Shown here piece after piece: positions 9,197 to 17,402 of a stretch of 64,000 bases of DNA (positions within the stretch are counted from its first letter, which is position 1; each line of letters opens with the position of its first letter). The stretch spans positions 9,624 through 73,623 of the forward strand of contig CAJTWU010000005.1 of NCBI GenBank assembly GCA_910579975.1. Reading direction: 5' to 3'. Under the pieces are notes generated by a model that made no database searches, was not told the origin of the DNA, and saw only the letters and a program-made list of their open reading frames with translations. The DNA is from an uncultured Vampirovibrio sp. Lineage in GTDB: Bacteria > Cyanobacteriota > Vampirovibrionia > Gastranaerophilales > Gastranaerophilaceae. The position numbers were made by a program, and so were the translations under genes.

Positions 9197-11390
9197 AAGA
9201 TTTTTTTCTTTTTCCATTTTTATTTGGTTTTTTAGTGAAGTTTTGCGTTAAGGAATTGTGAGATGTTTGTATTCTTTTTACACTGAAAACTTCAGGCATT
9301 GCTTGGAGGGCGGTCATTACGCGTCTAAGTGTTTCAATATTATCGAGTTCAATTCCCAGTTCTATAATACCAACCTTGCCCTTTGTTTTGACATTTGCAG
9401 ATGTAATACTTGTATTGTTATCTGAAACGACACCTATAACATCTTTTAAAAGTCCTAATTTTTCTGCTGTTTCAATTCTTATTGTTGTATTGTAAGTTCT
9501 GTTAACATTATTGCCGGACCAATGAATATCAAGTAATCTTTCCGGTGGTACATCATCAAGAGTTTTACAATCAAGACGGTGAATACTTACACCTTTTGAA
9601 CGCGTTACAACACCAACAATTGGTTCGCCCGGGATAGGAGAACAACATCTTGCAAATGAGTATAGAAGTCCTTCCAGCCCAACAATGTCTTTTTCAGAGG
9701 CTTTTCTTGGTCTATGCTGGAATGTAGTTTCTTGTTTTTGAGGTTTTTTAACCCGATTTATTACTTTGTTAAGTGTTGTTTCGCCATAGCCAAGGGCTGC
9801 AAATAAATCTTCTGCACTTACATAGTTCATTTGCTTGGCAACTTTGTTAAACTCTCCATTTTTTAAATATTCATCAAAAACAGCTTTTGTAAGTTCGTGT
9901 TCAAGATTTGCGCGGCCAAGTTCAATATGTTCTTCGCGTTTGTTCTTTTTATACCACTGTTTGATTTTTGAAGTTGCCTGTTTTGTTACAACAAAATTTA
10001 ACCAGTCCAGGCGCGGAGCAGAAACTTTAGATGTTAAGATTTCTACTATATCACCGTTTTTTAATTTAGTATCAAGTTGGGCAATACGACCGTTAATGAG
10101 TGCTCCGACGGTTTTACTTCCTACATCGGAGTGAATACGATATGCAAAATCAACCGGTGTTGCATTTTGTGGTAAATCAATTACATCGCCTCCCGGAGTG
10201 AATGCGAAAACCTGATCTGAGAAGATGTCTAATTTAACAGAATTTACGTAATCTTCAGCATTTTGTGTGTCTTTATTGTATTCAACCAACTTTCTCATCC
10301 AGGAGAATTTAATATCATTTGCAGAGTCTGCTTTTTTAGAACCTTTTTCTTTATATCTCCAGTGCGCTGCAATACCGTATTCTGCAATATCATGCATTTC
10401 CCATGTTCTGATTTGAACTTCCAGCGGCTTTTGGCGCGGACCTATTACAGATGTGTGTAATGATTGATACATGTTGCCTTTTGGCATTGCAATGTAGTCT
10501 TTAAAACGTCCCGGGATTGGTTTGAATTGGGAGTGAATAAGTCCAAGTACTTCATAGCATTCTTTCTCTGTGTCAACGATTACACGAACAGCAGTAATAT
10601 CATAAAGGTCGTGGAATGCGACATTTAGTCGTTCCATTTTTTTATAAATACTGTAATAATGTTTTGCTCTTCCTGTAATTTTTGCATTTATGCCGCTTGT
10701 TTTAACATCTTTTGAAATCTTTTCGATTAAAAGATTAACAGCCATTTCGCGTTCAACTTTTTTTTGAGATACCAGTTGGGCAATTTCATAATAACGATCC
10801 GGATGTAAATATTTTAAAGATAAATCTTCAAGTTCTGCTTTAATTCTACCAACCCCTAAACGGTTTGCAAGCGGAGCAAATATATCCAGTGTTTCCTGAG
10901 CAATTTTTTGTTGTTTCTGCTGAGACATATAATTAAGTGTACGCATGTTGTGGAGTCTATCAGCTAGTTTAAGGAAAATAATACGAACATCGCTTGCCAT
11001 TGCAATAAACATTCGACGAAAGTTTTCAGCTTGACGTTCTTCAGTAGATTTGAACTGTAGTTTGCCGAGTTTTGTTACGCCTTGAACAAGGTTAAGTACA
11101 TCTTCACCAAAAAGTTCTTTGATTTCTTCGGGCTTAGTGTCTGTGTCTTCCAGAATGTCGTGTAAAAAACCAGCCATAAGCGTATGCTTATCTGCTTGGA
11201 GGCTGATAAGAATTTTTACAACTTCCATAGGGTGAATAATGTATGGCTCTTCTGATATTCTAAATTGACCTTCGTGAAGTTTTTTGGCGAACTCAAATGC
11301 TTTTTCAAGTTCTGTTATATCTTCCTGATGATAAGACTTTTCTTTTAAAAGCTCTCTTGTTTCATCAAATGTAATTTCATATTTTTCCAT
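9189..11390 (-). CDS. rel: Bifunctional (p)ppGpp synthetase/hydrolase, RelA/SpoT family
   Basis: A full-length Rel of 733 residues that makes and degrades the stringent-response alarmone. It has an HD hydrolase domain (IIHPMEVVKIL, FLHDILEDT with H77-D78, KLADRLHNMRTL), the synthetase domain (GRAKHYYSIYKKM, YDITAVRVIV, NMYQSLHTSV, LEVQIRTWEMH), a TGS domain (VFAFTPGGDVIDLP), a helical/zinc-finger region with CC in ARCCSPIPGE, and a C-terminal ACT domain. The intact HD pair predicts hydrolase activity. No Shine-Dalgarno precedes the ATG; TATTAT lies 9 nt upstream. The start faces a perfect palindrome and the flagellar operon. Confidence 0.97.
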   Translation of the reverse strand: MEKYEITFDETRELLKEKSYHQEDITELEKAFEFAKKLHEGQFRISEEPYIIHPMEVVKILISLQADKHTLMAGFLHDILEDTDTKPEEIKELFGEDVLNLVQGVTKLGKLQFKSTEERQAENFRRMFIAMASDVRIIFLKLADRLHNMRTLNYMSQQKQQKIAQETLDIFAPLANRLGVGRIKAELEDLSLKYLHPDRYYEIAQLVSQKKVEREMAVNLLIEKISKDVKTSGINAKITGRAKHYYSIYKKMERLNVAFHDLYDITAVRVIVDTEKECYEVLGLIHSQFKPIPGRFKDYIAMPKGNMYQSLHTSVIGPRQKPLEVQIRTWEMHDIAEYGIAAHWRYKEKGSKKADSANDIKFSWMRKLVEYNKDTQNAEDYVNSVKLDIFSDQVFAFTPGGDVIDLPQNATPVDFAYRIHSDVGSKTVGALINGRIAQLDTKLKNGDIVEILTSKVSAPRLDWLNFVVTKQATSKIKQWYKKNKREEHIELGRANLEHELTKAVFDEYLKNGEFNKVAKQMNYVSAEDLFAALGYGETTLNKVINRVKKPQKQETTFQHRPRKASEKDIVGLEGLLYSFARCCSPIPGEPIVGVVTRSKGVSIHRLDCKTLDDVPPERLLDIHWSGNNVNRTYNTTIRIETAEKLGLLKDVIGVVSDNNTSITSANVKTKGKVGIIELGIELDNIETLRRVMTALQAMPEVFSVKRIQTSHNSLTQNFTKKPNKNGKRKKSSN

Positions 11391-11433
11391 AATATAGCTA
11401 TAATAGTAGTTTTAATTAAAATATGCAAGTTTT

Positions 11434-11453
11434 TCTAGACCATTTGGTCTAGA
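11434..11453. promoter_or_regulatory. Perfect palindrome between rel and the flagellar operon
   Basis: TCTAGACCA/TGGTCTAGA, 9-bp arms with a 2-base centre, in the divergent intergenic region. It is not followed by a T-run on either strand, so a protein-binding operator is more likely than a terminator. Confidence 0.5.
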
Positions 11454-11518
11454 GGAAAATACAAATTTCAATCATTGGGTTGATGTCGGAGGTAAATATA
11501 TATATTACACTACTAATG

Positions 11519-11559
11519 TAGACTTGGGGGGAAATATATATTCCCCAAAATAGACTTGG
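11519..11559. repeat. Direct repeat TAGACTTGG flanking an inverted repeat upstream of the flagellar operon
   Basis: TAGACTTGG occurs at 11519-11527 and 11551-11559, 32 bases apart. Between them TTGGGG...CCCCAA (11524-11548, AT-rich loop) forms a hairpin. No T-run follows, so a regulatory role is more likely than termination. Confidence 0.45.
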
Positions 11560-11590
11560 TAAGTAATAAATAATTGGAGGAGAGCGAAAG

Positions 11591-12139
11591 GTGCAGCTTT
11601 CGGGCTTAGACATAACTTTACATCGTATTAATGCGATTGAAAATCAGTTTCAATCTTTAATGTCATATGCTCAAAAACCTGATGCTGATTTCCAAAAGAT
11701 TCTTGACTCTTCTGTTGAAAAATCAAAAAATCCAACTTCAACATCAAGAAGTGAGATTAATGAATTAATCTCAAAATATGCTGATAAAAACGGACTGGAT
11801 GAAGATTTTGTAAAGGCCGTTATTAATCAGGAATCAGGTTTTAATCCAAACGCGACTTCACATTGCGGCGCTATGGGTCTAATGCAGTTAATGCCGGCCA
11901 CTGCACAAGGTTTAGGTGTTACAAATGCTTATGATGCCGAACAAAATATTGAAGGCGGGACTAAGTACCTTAAAGGTCTTATGGATAGGTTTGGAAACGA
12001 TAAATCTTTAGCATTGGCTGCTTATAATGCTGGTCCAAATGCTGTAAAAAAATATGGCGGTATTCCGCCTTACGCTGAAACACAAAATTATGTGAAAAGT
12101 GTTTTAGGCAAGTATGAACGTCTTAAGGAGGTCAACTAA
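11591..12139 (+). CDS. Lytic transglycosylase (SLT domain), first gene of the flagellar operon
   Basis: A 182-residue soluble-lytic-transglycosylase-type enzyme, probably opening peptidoglycan for the flagellar rod. The catalytic Glu is in NQESGFNP (E81), with GLMQLMPATA (96-105) and LALAAYNAGPNAV following, all family hallmarks. It starts at GTG 11591 behind GGAGGA. No classical signal peptide is seen, so export may be through the flagellar type III apparatus, as for FlgJ. The stop codon overlaps the flgF start (TAATG). In enterobacteria the hydrolase is fused to FlgJ; here the rod-cap part is a separate gene 3.5 kb downstream. Confidence 0.9.
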   Translation: MQLSGLDITLHRINAIENQFQSLMSYAQKPDADFQKILDSSVEKSKNPTSTSRSEINELISKYADKNGLDEDFVKAVINQESGFNPNATSHCGAMGLMQLMPATAQGLGVTNAYDAEQNIEGGTKYLKGLMDRFGNDKSLALAAYNAGPNAVKKYGGIPPYAETQNYVKSVLGKYERLKEVN

Positions 12140-12960
12140 TGATAGTTAGAGGATTAGAATCAGCTGCTAAAGGTATGACAGCCCTTATGGATATGAACGA
12201 TAATATTGCAAATAATCTTGCAAATGTTAATACCGTCGGGTTTAAGAAAGGTTCTTTAAGATTTAAAGATATAATGGAGTCTGCTGTTTATTCACAACAG
12301 GGTTCAATTTTAAGAAATGATACTTCCAGATATCTTGGTGATTTGAGTATGGGGTCTCAATCGCTTCAATATGTTCATGATTTTTCTCAGGGTGCTTTGG
12401 ATAAAACCGGTAATACTTATGATGTTGCGATTGAAGGTGACGGTTTCTTTAAAATCCGGGATATTGACGGTAAAGAATCTTATACAAGAAACGGCTCGTT
12501 TGTTGTTAATAGTGATCAATACCTTGTTACAAAACAGGGTGAATATGTTCTTGATGTCAACAATCGCCGCATTAGAATGATACCTGAAGATTTTGATCCG
12601 GAGCTTATGCGAGACAAAATGGAAATCATTATCGGGGAACAGGGAAATATTGAGATGAATTCTTATACTCAAAAAATTCCTATGCAGACAATCGGTATTT
12701 TTGATTTTTCTGATAAAGACGATTTATTTGAAATTGCTGATACAAGATTTGTGCCGCGTGATAAGGTTAATAATCCGGAACTTAGAGCAGAAAAATTTAC
12801 TGTTCAACAAGGTATGCTTGAGCTTTCAAATTCAAACGTAATTAAAGAAATGATTAATACAATTAGTACAACCCGTAACTACGAATCTTTGTCAAAAGTA
12901 GTTACAACAAATAATGAATTACTTCAAACTGCCGTGTCAGTAGGAAGATTGAGAGGGTAA
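12139..12960 (+). CDS. flgF: Flagellar basal-body rod protein FlgF
   Basis: A 273-residue rod/hook-family protein. The N-terminal helix carries the basal-body signature (MTALMDMNDNIANNLANVNTVGFKKG) and the C-terminus the matching coiled-coil segment (EMINTISTTRNYESLSKVV). The middle has the typical FlgF/G beta domain (YDVAIEGDGFFKI, SYTRNGSFVV). FlgF forms part of the proximal/distal rod junction and is exported by the flagellar type III system without a cleaved signal. Strong AAGGAGG precedes the ATG, translationally coupled to the transglycosylase. flgG follows after 4 bases. Confidence 0.93.
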   Translation: MIVRGLESAAKGMTALMDMNDNIANNLANVNTVGFKKGSLRFKDIMESAVYSQQGSILRNDTSRYLGDLSMGSQSLQYVHDFSQGALDKTGNTYDVAIEGDGFFKIRDIDGKESYTRNGSFVVNSDQYLVTKQGEYVLDVNNRRIRMIPEDFDPELMRDKMEIIIGEQGNIEMNSYTQKIPMQTIGIFDFSDKDDLFEIADTRFVPRDKVNNPELRAEKFTVQQGMLELSNSNVIKEMINTISTTRNYESLSKVVTTNNELLQTAVSVGRLRG

Positions 12961-12964
12961 TTAA

Positions 12965-13750
12965 ATGTTAAGAGCACTAACAACAGCAGCAACAGGTATG
13001 ATAGCGCAGCAAAACTATCTTGACGTTATTGCAAATAACGTAGCCAATGTTAATACTACAGGGTTTAAAAAATCGAGAATTGAGTTTCAGGATTTATTAT
13101 CTCAAGCAGTAAGAACTCCGGGTGCATTGATGAACCAGGGTACTTATCAACCTGTTGGTACAGAAATCGGTTTAGGGGTTAAAACAGCTGCTACTACCAG
13201 AGTATTTACTCAAGGTATTGCAATTTCAACCGGTCGTCAACTTGATATTGAAATCGAAGGTGAAGGCTTCTTGCAAGTTATGAAAGAAGATGGTTCTCTT
13301 GCTTATACACGTGATGGCTGTTTGCAAGTTGACTCTCTTGGTCAATTATGTACTAATGACGGTCTTTTAATTCAGCCTTCAGTTTCCATTCCAAGAGATG
13401 CTACAGAAATTACTATTACTCAAGATGGTAATATCTCTGTAACACTTCCCGGACAAACACAACAATCAATCGTTGGTTCTTTGCAATTAGTTAAGTTCCA
13501 AAACCCATCAGGTTTATTATCAATCGGACATAACTTATACAAAGAAACACAAGCTTCGGGTAACCCTGTTCAGGATACACCGGGTCAAAATGGTTTGGGT
13601 TTAATCCAGCAATGTATGTTAGAAGGTTCTAATGTTCAAATCGTTGATGAACTTGTTGGTCTAATCAAAGCTGAAAGAGCATTTGAGTCTAACTCAAAAT
13701 TAATTAACTCTTCAAGCAATATCTTACAAATAACAAATAACATGAGCTAG
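12965..13750 (+). CDS. flgG: Flagellar distal rod protein FlgG
   Basis: A 261-residue distal rod subunit. It has the N-terminal motif MIAQQNYLDVIANNVANVNTTGFKK, the central DIEIEGEGFLQV, and the C-terminal MLEGSNVQIVDELVGLIKAERAFESNSKLI, all standard for FlgG. The length matches the family. It assembles on FlgF and is capped by FlgJ, and the P and L rings encoded downstream surround it. Its Shine-Dalgarno (GAGGGTAA) lies over the flgF stop. The stop codon TAG runs straight into GGGTAAAT, one copy of a sequence repeated in this operon. Confidence 0.95.
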   Translation: MLRALTTAATGMIAQQNYLDVIANNVANVNTTGFKKSRIEFQDLLSQAVRTPGALMNQGTYQPVGTEIGLGVKTAATTRVFTQGIAISTGRQLDIEIEGEGFLQVMKEDGSLAYTRDGCLQVDSLGQLCTNDGLLIQPSVSIPRDATEITITQDGNISVTLPGQTQQSIVGSLQLVKFQNPSGLLSIGHNLYKETQASGNPVQDTPGQNGLGLIQQCMLEGSNVQIVDELVGLIKAERAFESNSKLINSSSNILQITNNMS

Positions 13751-13796
13751 GGGTAAATATATCTCTGCTTAATGACAAACTACAAGGGTAATGTAC
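13750..13796 (+). repeat. Flagellar intergenic element, copy B
   Basis: GGGGTAAAT directly after the flgG stop, followed by TAATGAC and CTACA...TGTA (weak 4-bp stem around AGGGTAA). Compare copies at 11488, 15964 and 17402. Confidence 0.35.
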
Positions 13797-13798
13797 AA

Positions 13799-14503
13799 TT
13801 GAAAAAACTTTTAACCACAGCATTAATAATGATAGTAACAGCAGTTTGTGCTAACGCGCAGACCGTTACTTCTGCAGAGGTTAAAGCGCAAGTAGCTAAA
13901 CAGTTGCAAGCAAGTTATACAAAGATTGCAAAGGGTGATGTTGAAGTTAAAATTACTGCAACTCCTTTTGCTTCTATTCAGCTTCCTGATGGAAAAGTAA
14001 CTTATAAAATTACTCAGGGCGGAGATAAAATTATTCCTCGCGATATCAAAAGAGTAGATGTTTATGTAAATGACGCTTTTGTAAGAACTTTAAATTTACC
14101 TTGTCAAACAATTGTATATAAAGATGTTCTTGTAGCTGCAGATTTTATTAACAGAGAACAGGCGATTACAAGAGAAGCAACAATTGTTAAAAAAATAGAT
14201 GTTTCTCAAAAAATGGATTATGTTCTATCTGAACAAGTTTTATCAAAAGAAATGTCTGCTAAAAAAGCGTTTCAAAAAGGTGAAATTATCGACAAGCGTT
14301 TTGTGAAAATGAAACCTGATGTAGAAAGAAACATGGCTGTTAGAATTTTCTTTATATCTAACGGTGCCGTAATGATTACAATTGATGGAACAGCCTTAGC
14401 TGATGGTATGACAGGCGATTACATTAATGTCGAAAACAAAAATTATAAAAAGGTTTATACAGGGAAAGTGATAGGCGAAAATAGGGTTTTGGTGAGTATA
14501 TGA
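13799..14503 (+). CDS. flgA: Flagellar P-ring assembly chaperone FlgA
   Basis: A periplasmic chaperone that helps FlgI build the P ring. A TTG start at 13799 gives a textbook signal peptide (basic KK, hydrophobic LLTTALIMIVTAV, cleavage after CANA), with AAGGG well spaced upstream; the ATG at 13772 would put nine polar residues in front, so I prefer TTG. The C-terminal SAF-like half (VLVAADFINREQAITREATI, FVKMKPDVERNMAVRIFF, DYINVENKNYKKVYTGKV) is characteristic. Its stop overlaps the flgI start, consistent with the chaperone-client pair. Confidence 0.9.
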   Translation: MKKLLTTALIMIVTAVCANAQTVTSAEVKAQVAKQLQASYTKIAKGDVEVKITATPFASIQLPDGKVTYKITQGGDKIIPRDIKRVDVYVNDAFVRTLNLPCQTIVYKDVLVAADFINREQAITREATIVKKIDVSQKMDYVLSEQVLSKEMSAKKAFQKGEIIDKRFVKMKPDVERNMAVRIFFISNGAVMITIDGTALADGMTGDYINVENKNYKKVYTGKVIGENRVLVSI

Positions 14504-15600
14504 TGAAAAGAGTTTTAGCATTTATATTATTAGTGATAATGTCAGCTTTTATTCCTGTAAGTGCAATAGAAGCCAAAGTTCGTATTATGGATATTACTCA
14601 TATTAAAGGAGTAAGAGAAAACCAGCTTGTGGGTTATGGTATTGTAGTCGGTCTTCCTGGAACCGGCGATAACTCTCGTTCAACTCAGATTACTAATAAA
14701 ATGCTTTTAAGAAACTTGGGTACGGTAATTGAACAGGAAAACTATATTCAAAAAGGTGCTTCAGCAGCTGTAATTGTAACAGCAACAGTTCCACCTTTCT
14801 CTAAAAACGGGGATAAAATTGATGTAACTGTTTCAGCAATAGCCGATGCTAAGAGTTTAGAAGGCGGTGTGCTTGTTCAAACTATACTTAAAGCTCCAAA
14901 CGGAGAGGCAGTAGCAGTAGCACAAGGACCTTTGTCTGTAGGCGGTATAAATAAAATTGCAGGTGGTTCATCAGCTAGAACTGCAATTACTACAACAGGA
15001 AGAATACCGGGCGGTGCAATAATTGAGCGTGATATTTATACTGAAATCGGGGATGAGGACTCTATTACTCTTTGTTTAGATAAGTCTGATTACACTCTTG
15101 TTTCAAGAATTGCAAAATCTGTTTCACAATTAGCTCCGGCTCAGGCAATTGACGGCAGTTCTGTTAGAGTGCAAATTCCTCCAAGATTTATTAATGATAG
15201 AGTAACTTTTATTTCACTTGTTGAAAATATGGAAGTTTCTCCTACCTTAGAAAAAGCTAAAGTTGTAGTTAACGAAAGAACAGGAACTGTTGTAATAGGT
15301 GCTGATGTTAAGCTTTTGCCGGCAGCAGTTGCGCATGGAAATATTACAGTAACAGTTTCTACAACTAATGATGTTTCACAGCCAAATAGTTTTGCAAATG
15401 GTGCAACTGTTGGGTTTGAAAATTCTGAAATAGAAATTGCAAAAGCTCCGGGAAGTTTGGTCGAAATGCCCGCTAACAGCAATCTTAATGATTTAATAAG
15501 AGCCTTGAATTCAATCGGCGTTGCTCCTGTAGATTTGATTTCAATCCTTCAGGCGCTTAAAAAATCAGGCAGTTTGCAAGCAGAGTTAATAATAATTTAG
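14500..15600 (+). CDS. flgI: Flagellar P-ring protein FlgI
   Basis: Forms the periplasmic P ring around the distal rod, in the peptidoglycan layer. It has a Sec signal peptide (about residues 1-25), then the conserved start KVRIMDITHIKGVRENQLVGYGIVVGLPGTGD, the signature AKSLEGGVLVQTILKAPNGE, and the C-terminal NLNDLIRALNSIGVAPVDLISILQALKKSG. 366 residues is the usual length. Two in-frame ATGs are adjacent (14500, 14503); both overlap the flgA stop. Presence of FlgI and FlgH implies a diderm envelope. Confidence 0.96.
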   Translation: MMKRVLAFILLVIMSAFIPVSAIEAKVRIMDITHIKGVRENQLVGYGIVVGLPGTGDNSRSTQITNKMLLRNLGTVIEQENYIQKGASAAVIVTATVPPFSKNGDKIDVTVSAIADAKSLEGGVLVQTILKAPNGEAVAVAQGPLSVGGINKIAGGSSARTAITTTGRIPGGAIIERDIYTEIGDEDSITLCLDKSDYTLVSRIAKSVSQLAPAQAIDGSSVRVQIPPRFINDRVTFISLVENMEVSPTLEKAKVVVNERTGTVVIGADVKLLPAAVAHGNITVTVSTTNDVSQPNSFANGATVGFENSEIEIAKAPGSLVEMPANSNLNDLIRALNSIGVAPVDLISILQALKKSGSLQAELIII

Positions 15601-15610
15601 AGGGTTTAAA

Positions 15611-15964
15611 ATGGATTTCAGTACTCCTACGTTAGATTTAATTAAACATGATTTGAATAATGCAAGAACAGTTAACTCTGATCAGGTTTTGTATAACAGA
15701 ATTAAAGAATCAGGTAATTCTAAAGCACAATTGCAAAAAGCAGCTGAAGAATTTGAATCAATTTTTATAACAAAAATGCTCAGTCAAATGGATAAAACGG
15801 TAGACAGAGAAGGCGGAATTTTTGGGAAAGAGTCTCAATACACAGATACATTCAAATCAATTGTTTACCAGCAAATGGGTCATGATATGGCAAGCAATCC
15901 CCGTTCATCCATAGGACTTGCAAGCCACATCTATAAACAAATGGAAAAATACGTAGGGTACTAG
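15611..15964 (+). CDS. flgJ: Flagellar rod-cap protein FlgJ (rod-binding domain only)
   Basis: 117 residues corresponding only to the N-terminal rod-binding domain of FlgJ (AAEEFESIFITKMLSQMDKT, GKESQYTDTFKSIVYQQMGHDMA). It caps the growing rod in the periplasm and is exported through the flagellar apparatus. There is no muramidase domain: that activity is probably supplied by the transglycosylase at the head of the same operon. Shine-Dalgarno AGAGGGT is well placed. The stop TAG again runs into GGGTAAAT. Confidence 0.92.
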   Translation: MDFSTPTLDLIKHDLNNARTVNSDQVLYNRIKESGNSKAQLQKAAEEFESIFITKMLSQMDKTVDREGGIFGKESQYTDTFKSIVYQQMGHDMASNPRSSIGLASHIYKQMEKYVGY

Positions 15965-16000
15965 GGGTAAATGTATTTTGGATTGTAGGTAAAACTACAA
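15964..16000 (+). repeat. Flagellar intergenic element, copy C
   Basis: GGGGTAAAT after the flgJ stop, then a 6-bp hairpin TTGTAG/CTACAA (15983-15988 with 15995-16000, loop GTAAAA), just ahead of the Shine-Dalgarno of the FlgM candidate. Confidence 0.4.
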
Positions 16001-16018
16001 ATTGGAAGGAAAGAATAA

Positions 16019-16288
16019 ATGATTTCATCAATAGGACAAAGTAATAATGTACAAAGATTTTCAGCGGTCAATGCTCTAAAAAGCAATGCTCATTTAGCCA
16101 AGCCTGAAGTTGAACAACAAGTTGAAGAACGAACAACTTTTTCAGCTCCTAAAGGTTTGTTAGAGAGAGTTGATGTTGCAGATATCAGAAAAAATGCTGA
16201 ATATGTTGGTGAATTCAATATTTCGGATGATGACATAAAATATGGCTTGATGTACGGTAGAAGTGTGATAGCAGAGTTTTTATGCTAG
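16019..16288 (+). CDS. Small protein, candidate anti-sigma-28 factor FlgM
   Basis: 89 residues, strong AAGGA before the ATG. The position (after flgJ, ahead of flgN-flgK-flgL) and length fit FlgM, which holds FliA inactive until the hook is complete. The C-terminal half (VDVADIRKNAEYVGEFNISD, then DDIKYGLMYGRSVIAEFL) has the FlgM-like spacing of IR-x(6)-G-x-[YF]-x-[IV]-x(4)-I ahead of a final helix, but identity is low and the Gly-rich variation makes this tentative. The N-terminus is polar and probably disordered, also FlgM-like. It overlaps the annotated upstream ATG of flgH. Otherwise a hypothetical flagellar protein. Confidence 0.55.
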   Translation: MISSIGQSNNVQRFSAVNALKSNAHLAKPEVEQQVEERTTFSAPKGLLERVDVADIRKNAEYVGEFNISDDDIKYGLMYGRSVIAEFLC

Positions 16289-16299
16289 GAGGAGGGATA

Positions 16300-16908
16300 A
16301 TGAAGAAGTTTTTAATAACATTTTTAATTTTAATGACAACAGTTATCTCTGTTAATGCAGAATCTCTGTTTACGCTTGGTGCAACCCAACATTATCAAGG
16401 AACTCCGCGTTCTTTATTTGGTGGAGTTCAGGCTCGTCAAATCGGTGATTTAGTTTCAATTGTAATGAGCGAAAATATTTCAATGAATGACAATTTGTCA
16501 TACTCTTCTGCTAAAGAGTCAAATACAACTGATACGTTTACTACATTTGTAAATAAATGGTTTGGAATATCGGTTAAAGACTCAAACGGCTATGGCGGTT
16601 CTAACGAAGTTTCAAACTCGGCAACGGGTTCTCGTGCAATGCAATTGGGTGATAGAATTGCTTGCCAGGTTGTACAGCAGCTTCCAAATGGAAATATTTC
16701 TATTCAGGGTAAGAAAACTATTGTAAATGGTAATGAAAGAATGGACTTTATTGTAACGGGTGTTGTTGATCCTCGCTGGTTAAATGTTAATGGTGAAGTT
16801 TATTCATACAATGTATCTAATCTTCAATTTGCACTTTCAGGAAGAGGTTCTATCTCCAGAAGTCAAAACGAAGGTATATTTAACAGATTTATCAGGTATT
16901 TATTCTAA
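16300..16908 (+). CDS. flgH: Flagellar L-ring protein FlgH
   Basis: Forms the outer-membrane L ring. The conserved body is clear: RSLFGGVQARQIGDLVSIVMSEN near the N-terminus, RAMQLGDRIACQVVQQLPNGN, and VDPRWLNVNGEVYSYNVSNLQFALSGRG (quoted in parts). I chose ATG 16300, just after AGGAGGAGGG; an ATG at 16282 would add six Gly-rich residues ahead of the signal peptide. Unusually, the signal peptide (MKKFLITFLILMTTVISVNA) has no lipobox cysteine, so this FlgH is not a standard lipoprotein. It is coupled to flgN by TAATG. Confidence 0.93.
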   Translation: MKKFLITFLILMTTVISVNAESLFTLGATQHYQGTPRSLFGGVQARQIGDLVSIVMSENISMNDNLSYSSAKESNTTDTFTTFVNKWFGISVKDSNGYGGSNEVSNSATGSRAMQLGDRIACQVVQQLPNGNISIQGKKTIVNGNERMDFIVTGVVDPRWLNVNGEVYSYNVSNLQFALSGRGSISRSQNEGIFNRFIRYLF

Positions 16909-17402
16909 TGAAAGACAAATTTAAAAACTTAATAAAAATCCTTGATAAAGAAATCGAGGCATATGAAAAACTCAAAGTTCTGTTTGAAGAGAAAAAAGGG
17001 TTACTTATAAAGGCAAAATCAGAAGACTTGGGTGTTCTGGACAACAAAATTCTTGCAGCACATAACTCAATTGTAAAGCTGAATAATTCAAGAAAAAATG
17101 TTGCAGCCGAACTTATAAGTCAAGATGCTACAATGTCACAATTTATCGAACTTGCAGAGGAAAATGAACCGGATTTCAAAGAACCTCTAATGTTAAGAAA
17201 AGATAAGATTTGTAACATTTCTAAGGAACTGGTGTTACTGAATAATCAGAATGTGGAACTAATAAAACATGGCATAATAATTACCGACAAGATGTTGGAA
17301 ACGATTATTGATGCGTTTGCTCCTCAAGGAAGTATCTATAACGGAGCAGGAAAAACAGACTCACGGGACTATGATATGTGGACCGTGAATGAAGAAATAT
17401 AG
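16908..17402 (+). CDS. flgN: Flagellar export chaperone FlgN
   Basis: 164 residues, almost entirely helical, matching the FlgN family: a long N-terminal coiled coil (LIKILDKEIEAYEKLKVLFEEKK), a middle turn and a second helix, with a disordered C-terminal tail. FlgN keeps FlgK and FlgL monomeric before export, and both clients are the next two genes. Its ATG overlaps the flgH stop. The stop TAG again leads into GGGTAAAT. Confidence 0.8.
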   Translation: MKDKFKNLIKILDKEIEAYEKLKVLFEEKKGLLIKAKSEDLGVLDNKILAAHNSIVKLNNSRKNVAAELISQDATMSQFIELAEENEPDFKEPLMLRKDKICNISKELVLLNNQNVELIKHGIIITDKMLETIIDAFAPQGSIYNGAGKTDSRDYDMWTVNEEI

